NCBI RefSeq assembly: GCF_023716465.1
Contig: NZ_CP092415.1
Coordinates: forward strand, 1,775,501-1,839,500
Origin: Flagellimonas marinaquae
GTDB lineage: Bacteria; Bacteroidota; Bacteroidia; Flavobacteriales; Flavobacteriaceae
DNA: 64,000 nt
Direction: 5' to 3'
Shown in pieces: positions 18,280 through 26,417 of the stretch. Position 1 is the first letter of the stretch; every line of letters starts with the position of its first letter. Under the pieces are notes generated by a model that saw only the letters and a program-made list of their open reading frames with translations, was not told the DNA's origin and made no database searches. The translations under genes were made by a program, and so were the position numbers.

Positions 18280-18828
18280 AATATTTTACTGCTATTCTGT
18301 AGTCTTAATACGCCTTTGACTTGTTAATAAATACAACTAATTGGCAGGGGGTATCCAAGTTTTTATATTTAAAAAACAGCATAGTTTTTACTAGACTCAC
18401 TGTAAATATGGGGGGATTGAGTTAAATGTAAGAATTTTCGATAAATAAGAAAATGTGGAATCCCGTAAAGAGTTGAAATAATTTCATTCAATTCAAAAGT
18501 TGGATTGCTTTCGTTTTTGTTTTGCTTCGCAAAATGAAAATGTAAAGCAAGAGGGCAACACGGCAGGCCGGCGTTGCTGGTTTTGAATAAAAGTTAAAGT
18601 ACTTATAGCCAGTGAAATAAAAAATGAACTAGTCTATAAATAGTCTTGATAGAAAACAACATCTGCGGCAAAAGGCCTTGAAACCCCTATAAACAAGCCA
18701 GAATTTGCGGCAAATCCATGAAATGAACCGGATTTACAAATAGAACTTGCGCTTGAATATGCGAATGGGGCATTAATGCTTTTTTAAATAAAATTAGGTA
18801 GTGGGGTTACAAAGTCCGAATAACAATA
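18280..18828. other. intergenic region with structured repeat
   Basis: This 549-bp non-coding stretch separates the HerA and S41 genes. The only clear structure is the repeat at 18513-18577, shared with 21223-21287, and a twofold occurrence of TGCGGCAAA around 18664 and 18703. I see no credible gene or tRNA in it. Confidence 0.6.
18513..18577. repeat. hairpin repeat, copy 1 (left of S41 gene)
   Basis: A TTTTGC-TTC-GCAAAA palindrome is followed by GAAAA-TGTAAAGCAAGAGG and then a hairpin: stem GCAAC/GTTGC, bulges A and GC, inner stem CGG/CCG and loop CAGG. The same layout with compensatory base changes recurs at 21223-21287. The two copies bracket the S41 peptidase gene. Confidence 0.7.
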
Positions 18829-21111
18829 TTACTTCCTAGTGAGTTCGATCGCGGCCTCCAAATATTCATCTCTTCCCTCTTTCACACCTTCAATTGTACG
18901 ATGAACATATATATCAGGAAGAAAGCCAATCCCATGCAATGTTGAACCATCATGTTTGATAACTTTCATGCCTGTCCACCTAATATTATATCCCCCTGGC
19001 AGTTCAAAGCGATTGATATTACCATTGGTTCCGGCAGTGGGTTGGCCTATTATAGTAGCCAATTTATATCCCTTTATGAATCCCATATAACTCTCGGCAT
19101 AACTAATGGCAGAGCCTTTGGTTATGAAAATTATTTGCTTGTCTCCCAAATAAGGTTTTTTGTTTGGCAACAACCAATTCGCATTTTGATAGGTTGTTTC
19201 TTTCCTATCAGGATAGATATTTTGTGGGGTTTGCATCCATGAATCCGATGTGTCTTTCTCTTTCAACAAATAGGAAATAAATCCATGGTTGCCTCTTGGA
19301 TATACCCTCAAATCACAGATAATTGATTTTGATTTGGCCAGTTCTGGAAGAAGCATATCAATATCCTCCATTGCTATACTGTTTAAATTCAGATAAAAAA
19401 CACTGTCATTGATTTTTTCATAATCTGACATGCGGGTTGCAGAGCTAAATGGGTAATGATTCCTGATAAGCTTTATATCCTCATCACCAACCTTAATATT
19501 CAGTTCTGAACCTTTCTCTCCCATTAAGCTTTGCTGTTCTGCCCGATAGTTCAGCCATCCTTTTGTTCCAGCTGAGATTCTTGAATTGACCTCTTCAAAA
19601 TATGCAGCTACGCTTTCACCATTTATTTCTATTACCACATCACCAACGCTTAAAGGAATTTTGCTGTCCAAAACGTTGGTAATCACAAGCTCTTCTTCAA
19701 TCCAAGCCCAAGTAATCGGGGGAGTCAACCATCCAGAATCCCCTTGGTATGAGACCACAATATGGCCGTCTTTCAATGGAGCTGTGAATTTTTGTAGTGT
19801 AATCAAGTGGTCCATTCCCGTTGAGTCTTTGTAACTGTTCGCCAAGGCTTTTTTCAGCTCATCTTGCCAATTCAATTCCACTACATCAAAGTAAGGGTAG
19901 AAGTGCTGAAAGACATTATTTGTATTGATAACATTGCCCAGTCTAACATTTAAATGTGTTGGATTTCTAGGTGTTTCTTCAAGTGCAAGCTTTAATCTCT
20001 CCAATCCTTCTGGGTTTGGTTCGGGATACGTTCCTTTATCGTTTGAATATAAAACCAATGGCATTTGAAAATAGATGCCATTACCGACTTCTTTGGCCAA
20101 TGTTTCCCCAAACTTTGGTTGTGAAGGGAACAAGGGCTGACCTTTTTCCTTTTCAACAATTCCCGAATATTCTAAAATTATAGATTTGGATCCGCTATAA
20201 TGTTCCAAATCTGTTAAAGAGCATAAATACCCAACTCCCTCAAAATACCATTTATTAGGTTGATTTTCATTAAACGAAACATCTGTTTCAAAATCATTGT
20301 TTGATAACGGAACTTGGACCCAATTGTCATTTTCCTCATAATACAACATGGGCAAATCATATAGTATCGAACCCTTGCCTTTAATGGCAGAACCGAGATG
20401 AATCAAAGTAGTGATGGAATCAATCTGGGTGATTATCTCGTATTGCTTCCATTTATCGTCAGTGATGTTTTCCATTTTCAAATCAGAAGTACCATCTGAT
20501 TTCTCCAATGCCAACCTTAGATATGCTTTCTCCAAAGGAACATCCCCTTTTTTTGCCCATGCAACATACTTTATCTTTTTCCCGACGTATTTGGAAGCAT
20601 CGATTTCTATGGAGAGTTTACCGACCACATGGGAATAGTCTTTTTTTATAAGCCCATTTACCCTTGAGCTTTGGTATGGTGTTCTAAGCTGGGGATCCAT
20701 GCCATATCCAACACCTCTGTGCTGCCAGTAAGTTGGTTGCATACCTCTTATATCTTCAGGAGTTATAGAATTAAGATTATATTGGCCTGGTTGGTTTTTT
20801 GAAAAGATTACTGAGGGGGCAATTGGCTTAAAGAGTGCTGTCAATGTATCAATCAACTCATCCTTATTTTTGCAACTCTCTACACGGTCGGCTCCATAGA
20901 TGGCAAATGAAGCCCAATCAATTTCAGAAGCCGGATCACTTGGATGAAAATACTTTACATATCCATAAACCTTTGAAAAGGCTTTTAGATTTTCAACTTT
21001 TCGGTCAAGCTCCTTATCAAATGCTCCATTATTACAGCTTGATAAAAGAATGACATATATAGAAATAGATGCAATAAAAGTTGAGCCTGAAATTTTTGCC
21101 AGTTTTCCCAT
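18829..21111 (-). CDS. S41 family peptidase, lipoprotein
   Basis: This 760-residue protein has a lipoprotein signal (hydrophobic stretch ending LLSSC, cleavage before Cys). An N-terminal region with S41-associated helical and beta domains follows, then a PDZ-like segment (PLSVGDVVIEINGE), and then a C-terminal S41 (tail-specific/tricorn-like) protease domain. The nucleophile is expected in the box KGSAISYAESYMG, followed by GQPTAGTNGN and GFLPDIYV. Such proteins are anchored in the cell envelope of Bacteroidota. The gene has no co-directional partner nearby and is bracketed by a pair of structured repeats, which suggests acquisition as a unit. Confidence 0.88.
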   Translation of the reverse strand: MGKLAKISGSTFIASISIYVILLSSCNNGAFDKELDRKVENLKAFSKVYGYVKYFHPSDPASEIDWASFAIYGADRVESCKNKDELIDTLTALFKPIAPSVIFSKNQPGQYNLNSITPEDIRGMQPTYWQHRGVGYGMDPQLRTPYQSSRVNGLIKKDYSHVVGKLSIEIDASKYVGKKIKYVAWAKKGDVPLEKAYLRLALEKSDGTSDLKMENITDDKWKQYEIITQIDSITTLIHLGSAIKGKGSILYDLPMLYYEENDNWVQVPLSNNDFETDVSFNENQPNKWYFEGVGYLCSLTDLEHYSGSKSIILEYSGIVEKEKGQPLFPSQPKFGETLAKEVGNGIYFQMPLVLYSNDKGTYPEPNPEGLERLKLALEETPRNPTHLNVRLGNVINTNNVFQHFYPYFDVVELNWQDELKKALANSYKDSTGMDHLITLQKFTAPLKDGHIVVSYQGDSGWLTPPITWAWIEEELVITNVLDSKIPLSVGDVVIEINGESVAAYFEEVNSRISAGTKGWLNYRAEQQSLMGEKGSELNIKVGDEDIKLIRNHYPFSSATRMSDYEKINDSVFYLNLNSIAMEDIDMLLPELAKSKSIICDLRVYPRGNHGFISYLLKEKDTSDSWMQTPQNIYPDRKETTYQNANWLLPNKKPYLGDKQIIFITKGSAISYAESYMGFIKGYKLATIIGQPTAGTNGNINRFELPGGYNIRWTGMKVIKHDGSTLHGIGFLPDIYVHRTIEGVKEGRDEYLEAAIELTRK

Positions 21112-21222
21112 GTACTTAATTTGATATCATCATAGTGCTATTTAAAAAACAAGCTTTTCGGGAGAGCTTACAATTTAAGGATATTTTCCTACAATGAATC
21201 AGAACAGGAATCTTAAAGCTTT

Positions 21223-21287
21223 CTTTTTTGTTTTGCTTCGCAAAAGAAAAGGTAAAGCAAGAGGATAGCACGCTGGCGCGACGCTAT
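21223..21287. repeat. hairpin repeat, copy 2 (right of S41 gene)
   Basis: This copy has the same palindrome and GTAAAGCAAGAGG linker as 18513-18577, then a hairpin with stem ATAGC/GCTAT, bulges A and AC, inner stem CGC/GCG and loop TGGC. Three of the five outer pairs and one inner pair differ from copy 1 while pairing is kept, which argues for a selected structure. Confidence 0.7.
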
Positions 21288-21360
21288 TGTTTCATTTTCC
21301 TTCGGAAAAGCCCATTTTCAGGGTGTTTTTTCAAAATATTGGTTATTGGCATTTATAGCA

Positions 21361-21417
21361 TTTTTGACTAAAAAAGGCCTTCAGCCCAGTAAAATCAATG
21401 GATTTTTGACTAAAAAA
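21361..21417. repeat. flanked-core repeat, copy 1
   Basis: A 27-bp core containing TCAGCCCAGTAAAATCAATG is flanked on both sides by the identical string TTTTTGACTAAAAAA. The core recurs at 21509-21535, where the flanks are a different but likewise duplicated string. The region is non-coding. Confidence 0.65.
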
Positions 21418-21493
21418 TGGTTGTTTGATGTTTTGATCAAGAGTTGTTTTAGCCGTATTCTGTTGACTATTTAAAATTTCTGGATTGATACTA

Positions 21494-21550
21494 TTTTTAG
21501 CGTAAAAATGCTCTCAGCCCAGTAAAATCAATGAATTTTTAGCGTAAAAA
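21494..21550. repeat. flanked-core repeat, copy 2
   Basis: The core containing TCAGCCCAGTAAAATCAATG is flanked on both sides by TTTTTAGCGTAAAAA. Each copy therefore has its own matched pair of flanks, of the form T5-N4-5-A5. Together with copy 1 this fills most of the 489-bp non-coding stretch between the S41 gene and the HEPN operon. Confidence 0.65.
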
Positions 21551-21600
21551 TCATAAAAACCCCTGCTTATTTTAGGAAAAAATGCTTTTCTATTCCTTAA

Positions 21601-21948
21601 TCATTCCTCTACTTTAGCCTTCTTTTCCTCCCGATAAAATAGGTTCAAATGGTCCATCAAAGCCTCTTCACCGACCGGCATCAATCGGTTGGCGATGGTC
21701 ATCGCTTGATGGATGAATTCCTCTTCGTTCCTGTCCATTAGATCGTCCGAACCAAGATCAGGATTTATTGCCCTCATGGAAAGGTATAGCAATGCTCGAA
21801 CGGTCAACAATAGATTGGCATGACCGTCAAGGTAAAAGAACGTGGGTTGGAACTTGTCCTTGAACCATGGATGGGGAACCAAGGTAGGGGAATGGTCATT
21901 TGAGTGAAGTCTCAAATCCTTTATTAGTTTTTCTTCGTTTGGGTTCAT
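21601..21948 (-). CDS. hypothetical protein, third gene of HEPN operon
   Basis: This 115-residue soluble protein is unrecognised. It is acidic and helical (DLGSDDLMDRNEEEFIHQAMTI). The ATG overlaps the preceding stop by 4 bp, so it is translationally coupled to the 118-residue gene and belongs to a three-gene operon led by a HEPN protein. A motif HPWFKDKFQPTFFYLDGHANL is conserved-looking, but I cannot assign it. Confidence 0.7.
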   Translation of the reverse strand: MNPNEEKLIKDLRLHSNDHSPTLVPHPWFKDKFQPTFFYLDGHANLLLTVRALLYLSMRAINPDLGSDDLMDRNEEEFIHQAMTIANRLMPVGEEALMDHLNLFYREEKKAKVEE

Positions 21949-22301
21949 GGATTTTTTTTGTTTTCAAGTTCTGACAACTTTTCGTCCAATTTGTCCATGA
22001 AGTACAATTGGCTATCCGGAAGGATGCTCAATACCAGTTCCAATACTTGGATCACACTGTCCTCTTTTGATGCATTTTGGTTGGCAGGAAACAACATCAT
22101 TCCCTCCCCATCAAGGGCAAACACACAGACCTCCAAAAGACTGATGATCTGTGTCAAAAGATGGTTGTTGTCCCTGACCTCGAAAGTCACATAATTTCCC
22201 TTGGGGTCTATGGACCTATTGTTTCCCAAGAGTCCCGAAAGATTGCTTCTGAGCTGTTGGATCTCTTCCAAGGTCTTTAACCGTTTCTTTTTTGATTTCA
22301 T
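21945..22301 (-). CDS. hypothetical protein, second gene of HEPN operon
   Basis: This 118-residue soluble protein starts with a very basic segment (MKSKKKRLKTLEEIQQLR) and ends in a charged helix. The C-terminal part (VLELVLSILPDSQLYFMDKLDEKLSEL) resembles the C-terminal part of the upstream HEPN protein (VLGYILDLIPHDEMEFLDKVRKLLSEQ). The two therefore share a domain, perhaps a common docking element. The ATG at 22301 lies 10 bp after the HEPN gene; the frame is open further upstream, but that would overlap it. Confidence 0.7.
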   Translation of the reverse strand: MKSKKKRLKTLEEIQQLRSNLSGLLGNNRSIDPKGNYVTFEVRDNNHLLTQIISLLEVCVFALDGEGMMLFPANQNASKEDSVIQVLELVLSILPDSQLYFMDKLDEKLSELENKKNP

Positions 22302-22311
22302 GTGAATCGAT

Positions 22312-23523
22312 TTATTGGGTTGTGGTTGTCTTTTGTTCCGAAAGCAGTTTTCTGACCTTGTCCAAGAATTCCATTTCATCATGGGGGATCAGATCCAGTA
22401 TATATCCGAGAACCCCACTAATATTACTGGGGGGTTGGGGAACGGAACGTGTCGAGAAATTCTCGTTTTCCAAAGCTGTGATACAGACCTTTATCAGGTC
22501 TGAGATCATATAGGAGGTTTCACAGTATCCCTCGGTAATGAGTTCCGTGCTGTACAATCCCTTTTCGGGGAGATAGGGCTTCAAGGCATGGAAATACATT
22601 TTTTCAAGTCCTTTCAATTGGTCAATTAATGATATCTCATCATTGTTCCCCGCGTCTTTGGTCACTTTTGGGAATGCTTCCTTAAAATCCTTTCCGATTC
22701 CTTCGATATGGTCTTTGCAGTGTTCAAGATGCCTATGGAATATGGACTCGACCGCTTTGATGAATTCTTTCATCTTGGATTGGACGGTCTTGGTCTGTAC
22801 TTTTGAAATCTCAAACTCATTGCCATAGCGTGCAACGCTATAGGCATGTTCCAAAAGGAGCAGGAGTTCATTGCTGTTCGGCTCAGAAGATTCCAAAAAG
22901 GGCTGTAGGGTGGGAAAGAAATGTTTGCAGTAATTGATATGGCTGATGATACTGTGTGTTACCATGCTCCTTCCTATGCACATCTGTTCAATGAACCGGA
23001 ACGAAAGCTCAAAGGCCTGGTGCATGTTAAAGGTGGCAATGGCATAATCCCCTTCCTTTATCAGGATGTCGGCAGTATTGGCAAAGGCATTTACTTTTGC
23101 CAATTCCGATTTATGATATCGAATGGCCCTCTTGACAAGGGTCTCATATGCCATTGAGGGGTAATCCATAATGTTTCCTCCTTGTAAGCGAGCAAAAACA
23201 GTTTCCCCCAGACAGCAGTGTTCCAAGAAATAGAGCGAACCCCTTTCAAGGCCTATCTCGGATTGGCTCTCCGTATAGACCCTTATCCTGAAATCAGGGT
23301 GCTTCTTTCCCTTTTTGGTTACCAAGGAACGGATCTCATTAGGGAGAGGGTCATTGTTGACATCCACAAATAGGGTAAGAAAATGGTATTCGGTATTGCC
23401 CTCCTTCTGTTTTTTTGATAAAAAGGCACTGTCAATGGTAATGATGTTCAGGATGCTGTCGAGCAATTCGGACAGCTCTTCGGCTCTTTCAAAGTTTTCC
23501 GGTATGTTTGTGTCATATTTCAT
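22312..23523 (-). CDS. HEPN domain protein, 403 aa
   Basis: The N-terminal half (to about residue 130) looks like a degenerate nucleotidyltransferase-type domain (SLYFLEHCCLGETVFARLQ). It is followed by a HEPN domain with SELAKVNAFANTADILIKEGDYAIATFNMHQ-type helices, an FRFIEQMCIG segment and YSVARYGNEF, the usual minimal-nucleotidyltransferase/HEPN order. Many HEPN proteins are RNases or their partners, but the canonical R-x4-6-H motif is not obvious. Similar proteins occur on Bacteroidota conjugative and integrative elements. It is divergent from the XRE regulator gene, which may control it. Confidence 0.72.
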   Translation of the reverse strand: MKYDTNIPENFERAEELSELLDSILNIITIDSAFLSKKQKEGNTEYHFLTLFVDVNNDPLPNEIRSLVTKKGKKHPDFRIRVYTESQSEIGLERGSLYFLEHCCLGETVFARLQGGNIMDYPSMAYETLVKRAIRYHKSELAKVNAFANTADILIKEGDYAIATFNMHQAFELSFRFIEQMCIGRSMVTHSIISHINYCKHFFPTLQPFLESSEPNSNELLLLLEHAYSVARYGNEFEISKVQTKTVQSKMKEFIKAVESIFHRHLEHCKDHIEGIGKDFKEAFPKVTKDAGNNDEISLIDQLKGLEKMYFHALKPYLPEKGLYSTELITEGYCETSYMISDLIKVCITALENENFSTRSVPQPPSNISGVLGYILDLIPHDEMEFLDKVRKLLSEQKTTTTQ

Positions 23524-23655
23524 AGAAATGTGTTTTAAAGGGTTCAAGAATCATCGACCATATTAAGGCCACATTCCGAAGTACCCCACCATGGGCACTT
23601 GTATTTTATTGAATCAGTTTTGTATTTTACAATCGGATTATTGTACGAAACACCC

Positions 23656-23663
23656 TATATTTG
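23656..23663 (+). promoter_or_regulatory. -7 box of the XRE regulator gene (possibly leaderless)
   Basis: TATATTTG matches TAnnTTTG and ends only 4 bp before the ATG at 23668. Transcription from it would begin at or within a few bases of the start codon, so the mRNA may be leaderless. No good -33 box is visible. Confidence 0.4.
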
Positions 23664-23667
23664 AGAT

Positions 23668-24069
23668 ATGCAGACAAAGACCAAGAACAACCATATAGGC
23701 AGAAAGATCAGTAGGATCAGGGAACTCCGTGGAATGAAACAGGAGACCCTTGCCGAAGAACTGGGCATAAGCCAACAGGCCGTTTCCAACATTGAGAACA
23801 GCGAGAAGGTGGATGATGTGAAACTTGAAGAGATTGCCAAGGCTTTGGGGGTCACCAAAGAAGGTATTGAAAATTTTTCGGAGGAAGCCATTTTGAATAT
23901 TATTGGTAATACTTACCATGTAGATAATTCTTCTGCTGTTAATTATGGTTGTACGTTCAATCCTTTGGATAAACTAATGGAAGCTCACGAAGAAAACAAG
24001 AAACTTTATGAGCGTCTTCTTCAAGCTGAAAAAGACAAGATTGCCTATTTGGAAAAGCTGATCAAATAA
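23668..24069 (+). CDS. XRE-family transcriptional regulator
   Basis: This 133-residue protein has an N-terminal Cro/C1-type helix-turn-helix (residues 11-65, with MKQETLAEELGISQQAVSNI as the HTH and LEEIAKALGVT following). It ends in a C-terminal coiled coil (LMEAHEENKKLYERLLQAEK). The domain order is usual for Bacteroidota XRE regulators. It is divergent from the HEPN operon across 144 bp and upstream of the nucleotidyltransferase pair, so it may regulate either or both. Confidence 0.88.
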   Translation: MQTKTKNNHIGRKISRIRELRGMKQETLAEELGISQQAVSNIENSEKVDDVKLEEIAKALGVTKEGIENFSEEAILNIIGNTYHVDNSSAVNYGCTFNPLDKLMEAHEENKKLYERLLQAEKDKIAYLEKLIK

Positions 24070-24159
24070 ATTGTTTTTAAGCTGCGATTATTCCCACCCT
24101 TTATTGACTCTTGTCAATTTGTAATATCTTTATATCATAGAACGGTAATATATAGGCAA

Positions 24160-24342
24160 ATGCAAGTTCAATTTCGCACCAAAGATGAGGCCAATATGGA
24201 ACAGGAAAGGGATTTCTTGGCACTTTCCCCTATTGAGCGTATTTACCGTTTCTTGGATCTGATGCAGCGCATCAACCGATTTCCCACAAAGACCAAGCAT
24301 GATGAGAATAAATTCATCATACAGATTACAACCGGGAAATGA
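24160..24342 (+). CDS. small protein preceding nucleotidyltransferase, 60 aa
   Basis: This is a short soluble protein (FLALSPIERIYRFLDLMQRI in its middle) whose stop overlaps the start of the nucleotidyltransferase gene as ATGA. The size, order and coupling are those of a toxin-antitoxin or partner pair. I cannot tell which is the toxin. It is unrecognised as a family beyond this context. Confidence 0.65.
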   Translation: MQVQFRTKDEANMEQERDFLALSPIERIYRFLDLMQRINRFPTKTKHDENKFIIQITTGK

Positions 24343-24815
24343 GACAATGGAAAGAGGATATCGACCTTTTTTTGGAAATGACCAACAAGCATGGGGTTAG
24401 GATGCTCATGGTAGGTGGGGGTGCCGTCAATTTTCACGGGCATCAAAGACACTCTGCGGATGTTGATTTTTGGATAGACCCAAATGAGGACAATTTCAAA
24501 AGGTTGGTGAAAGTATTCAATGAAATGGGGTATGAGATCGAGGATTTCCCAAAAGAAGTGAAGGATGGACACCAAAACATTTCCATTAAATTCTCCCCTG
24601 CCGATCTCAATCTTGAGTTGATTACCAATTTTTCAGTGAACAAAAGTTTCGACCAAGCTTATGAGGAGGCGGAAGAAGCTTCCTTGGAAGACCAACCCCA
24701 ACTAAAATGGAAAGTGTTGAATCTTGATGACTTGATCACAAGTAAGATCAAGGCGGGAAGGCCCAAGGATTTGGCAGATGTCCAACAATTGAAGAGGATC
24801 AACAATAAAGACTAG
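24339..24815 (+). CDS. nucleotidyltransferase-fold protein (MNT/DUF6036-like)
   Basis: This 158-residue protein shows the pol-beta nucleotidyltransferase signature: GGGAVNFHGHQRHSADVDFW has the helix-capping glycines and the D-x-D metal-binding pair, and a third acidic residue lies further on (LNLELITNF). The C-terminus (LDDLITSKIKAGRPKDLADV) is typical of this group, including AbiEii-like toxins and MNT antitoxins, which transfer nucleotides to tRNA or protein. It is coupled to the upstream 60-residue gene. Biological role in defence or addiction is inferred. Confidence 0.78.
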   Translation: MRQWKEDIDLFLEMTNKHGVRMLMVGGGAVNFHGHQRHSADVDFWIDPNEDNFKRLVKVFNEMGYEIEDFPKEVKDGHQNISIKFSPADLNLELITNFSVNKSFDQAYEEAEEASLEDQPQLKWKVLNLDDLITSKIKAGRPKDLADVQQLKRINNKD

Positions 24816-24902
24816 TTAGAACAGTCTTATCTTCCAATAGACCAACTGTAGGGTCCCTCTCAAAAAGGTTTTATAGGAACTCTTCAAAAGTTAATAGGTT
24901 TT

Positions 24903-24986
24903 TGCCTCGCTCAGTAGTATTAGTTTGTGTAAGATTTGGGGCTTGCAGCACTTCACTCCGTTTCGTTCGCTTTTATTTTCAGTTTC
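24903..24986. repeat. cassette-flanking repeat, left copy
   Basis: This segment begins TGCCTCGCTCAGTAG, contains TTAGTTTGTG, and ends CGTTTCGTTCGCTTTTATTT. It recurs with small gaps at 27768-27838. The two copies bracket the divergent gene pair 25050-27767. It lies in a 234-bp non-coding stretch. Confidence 0.65.
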
Positions 24987-25049
24987 CAAAAAAGATAGCT
25001 TTTTAAATAGTCGCCATCTGGATAGTAGCAATATGTGCAATGCGCAACC

Positions 25050-26300
25050 CTAAAGACCAAAAGAATATACCTCTCTTGCATTTCCTGTAAGCTTTATGTC
25101 CTTAATTGACCCTGTCCCCTCGAAGAAAATACAAACTCCTATTATTTTACTTTTGGGATTGGGAACTTTAAAGGAATAAGCTGGTTCTTCATTAACAAAA
25201 ATAACCAATTCTTGGTCTTTTGATACACATTTTAACTGAACGTAATCAGTGTAGTCAACACCAAAATTTTCTAGGTCATTTTTCTTTCCGTCTACTCTTT
25301 CTCCAAAAGCAAACAAAGAAATATCTGAAATACATCCCTTATTGCAAATAGGAACCACAATTGGCCCTTCTTCACTCACAATCGTCACTTGGGCACCTTG
25401 GCATGGAGTGTTACCGGATTTAAAATTGTTTTTCAATAAAGCGGTCAATTCAAAATCATCCGTGTATACTCCACCAAAGTCCCTTATTTGATAAAACCCT
25501 ATAAGAGTCTTTGACTCAAACGGGTCTTTTCCATATTTTTTTAGTGATTCGGTTCTTACAGAAAGCTCTCCATCTATTCGGAAATCCTCATTGTTCAAAT
25601 ATATGGGCAATGAATCAGTTTCAATAGTAGCCATCCAGTCATTTGAAGGAATGAAAACAGTCTTTTCCTTGATGATTGAATCATTGACCACCAATTTTGA
25701 CTTGAAGAACCCGGGATGATAATATATACTGGTTGAAATGCTGTCATTTTTATCAACAACCACCCGTTTACGGTCATCCCAATCCTGTTGGATTTCAACC
25801 TTGTCTTTTTCGCTTATCATCGAAGCGTCATATTTAAAGATTACGGAATTTGGTAATCCAGTGGTGACCGATTTTACCGAAAATGTAAAATCGCTTGGGT
25901 CATATATAGTAGTGCGGTTTTCAAAAAAATGAAAGATTGAAATTGCTAGGATGACCAGCAAAAAAGGAACCACATAAATAAACCGCTTCCATGATTTTTC
26001 CTTTCTCTGAGTTTCTATAAAATTGACAGGTTCCATCTCAAGCAAAAACATGCGCCAATTGTCATAGCCTATATATTTTGCCAAAGTGTCCAGAGATGAC
26101 CTGTTGGGTTTGGAACGATAATTAACCCTACCGCTCAAACGCTTCAATGTGGAGATGCTCAATAAAGTACCTGTTTCTTTATGTATGGAATCACTTAAAA
26201 TTTGAAAATCATTGGTGTCCCAATTCTCAATAGAGCCAATGGACAGTTTTCTTTCTATACGTTCAAAGCAAAGAGAGATATGTTTTTTGAAATTTTCCAC
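25050..26300 (-). CDS. transmembrane protein with N-terminal HTH-like domain
   Basis: The 416-residue protein has an N-terminal cytosolic segment of about 105 residues (STLKRLSGRVNYRSKPNRSS, then LAKYIGYDNWRMFL). This recurs in Bacteroidota signalling proteins and looks like a DNA-binding helix-turn-helix. One membrane helix follows (FIYVVPFLLVILAISIFHFF), then about 280 extracytoplasmic residues that look beta-rich. That topology suggests a one-component transmembrane regulator. It is divergent from a lipoprotein gene across 117 bp, so the pair may act together. Family and ligand are unknown. Confidence 0.65.
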   Translation of the reverse strand: MENFKKHISLCFERIERKLSIGSIENWDTNDFQILSDSIHKETGTLLSISTLKRLSGRVNYRSKPNRSSLDTLAKYIGYDNWRMFLLEMEPVNFIETQRKEKSWKRFIYVVPFLLVILAISIFHFFENRTTIYDPSDFTFSVKSVTTGLPNSVIFKYDASMISEKDKVEIQQDWDDRKRVVVDKNDSISTSIYYHPGFFKSKLVVNDSIIKEKTVFIPSNDWMATIETDSLPIYLNNEDFRIDGELSVRTESLKKYGKDPFESKTLIGFYQIRDFGGVYTDDFELTALLKNNFKSGNTPCQGAQVTIVSEEGPIVVPICNKGCISDISLFAFGERVDGKKNDLENFGVDYTDYVQLKCVSKDQELVIFVNEEPAYSFKVPNPKSKIIGVCIFFEGTGSIKDIKLTGNAREVYSFGL

Positions 26301-26417
26301 AATTTATTTCTCGTGAACAAACATGAATAGATATGAATGCGTAAAAACAATTAAAGAATTATTTACCAACATACTTTTAGCAACATCAATCAATATAACA
26401 AAAGAACAGATTTTATC

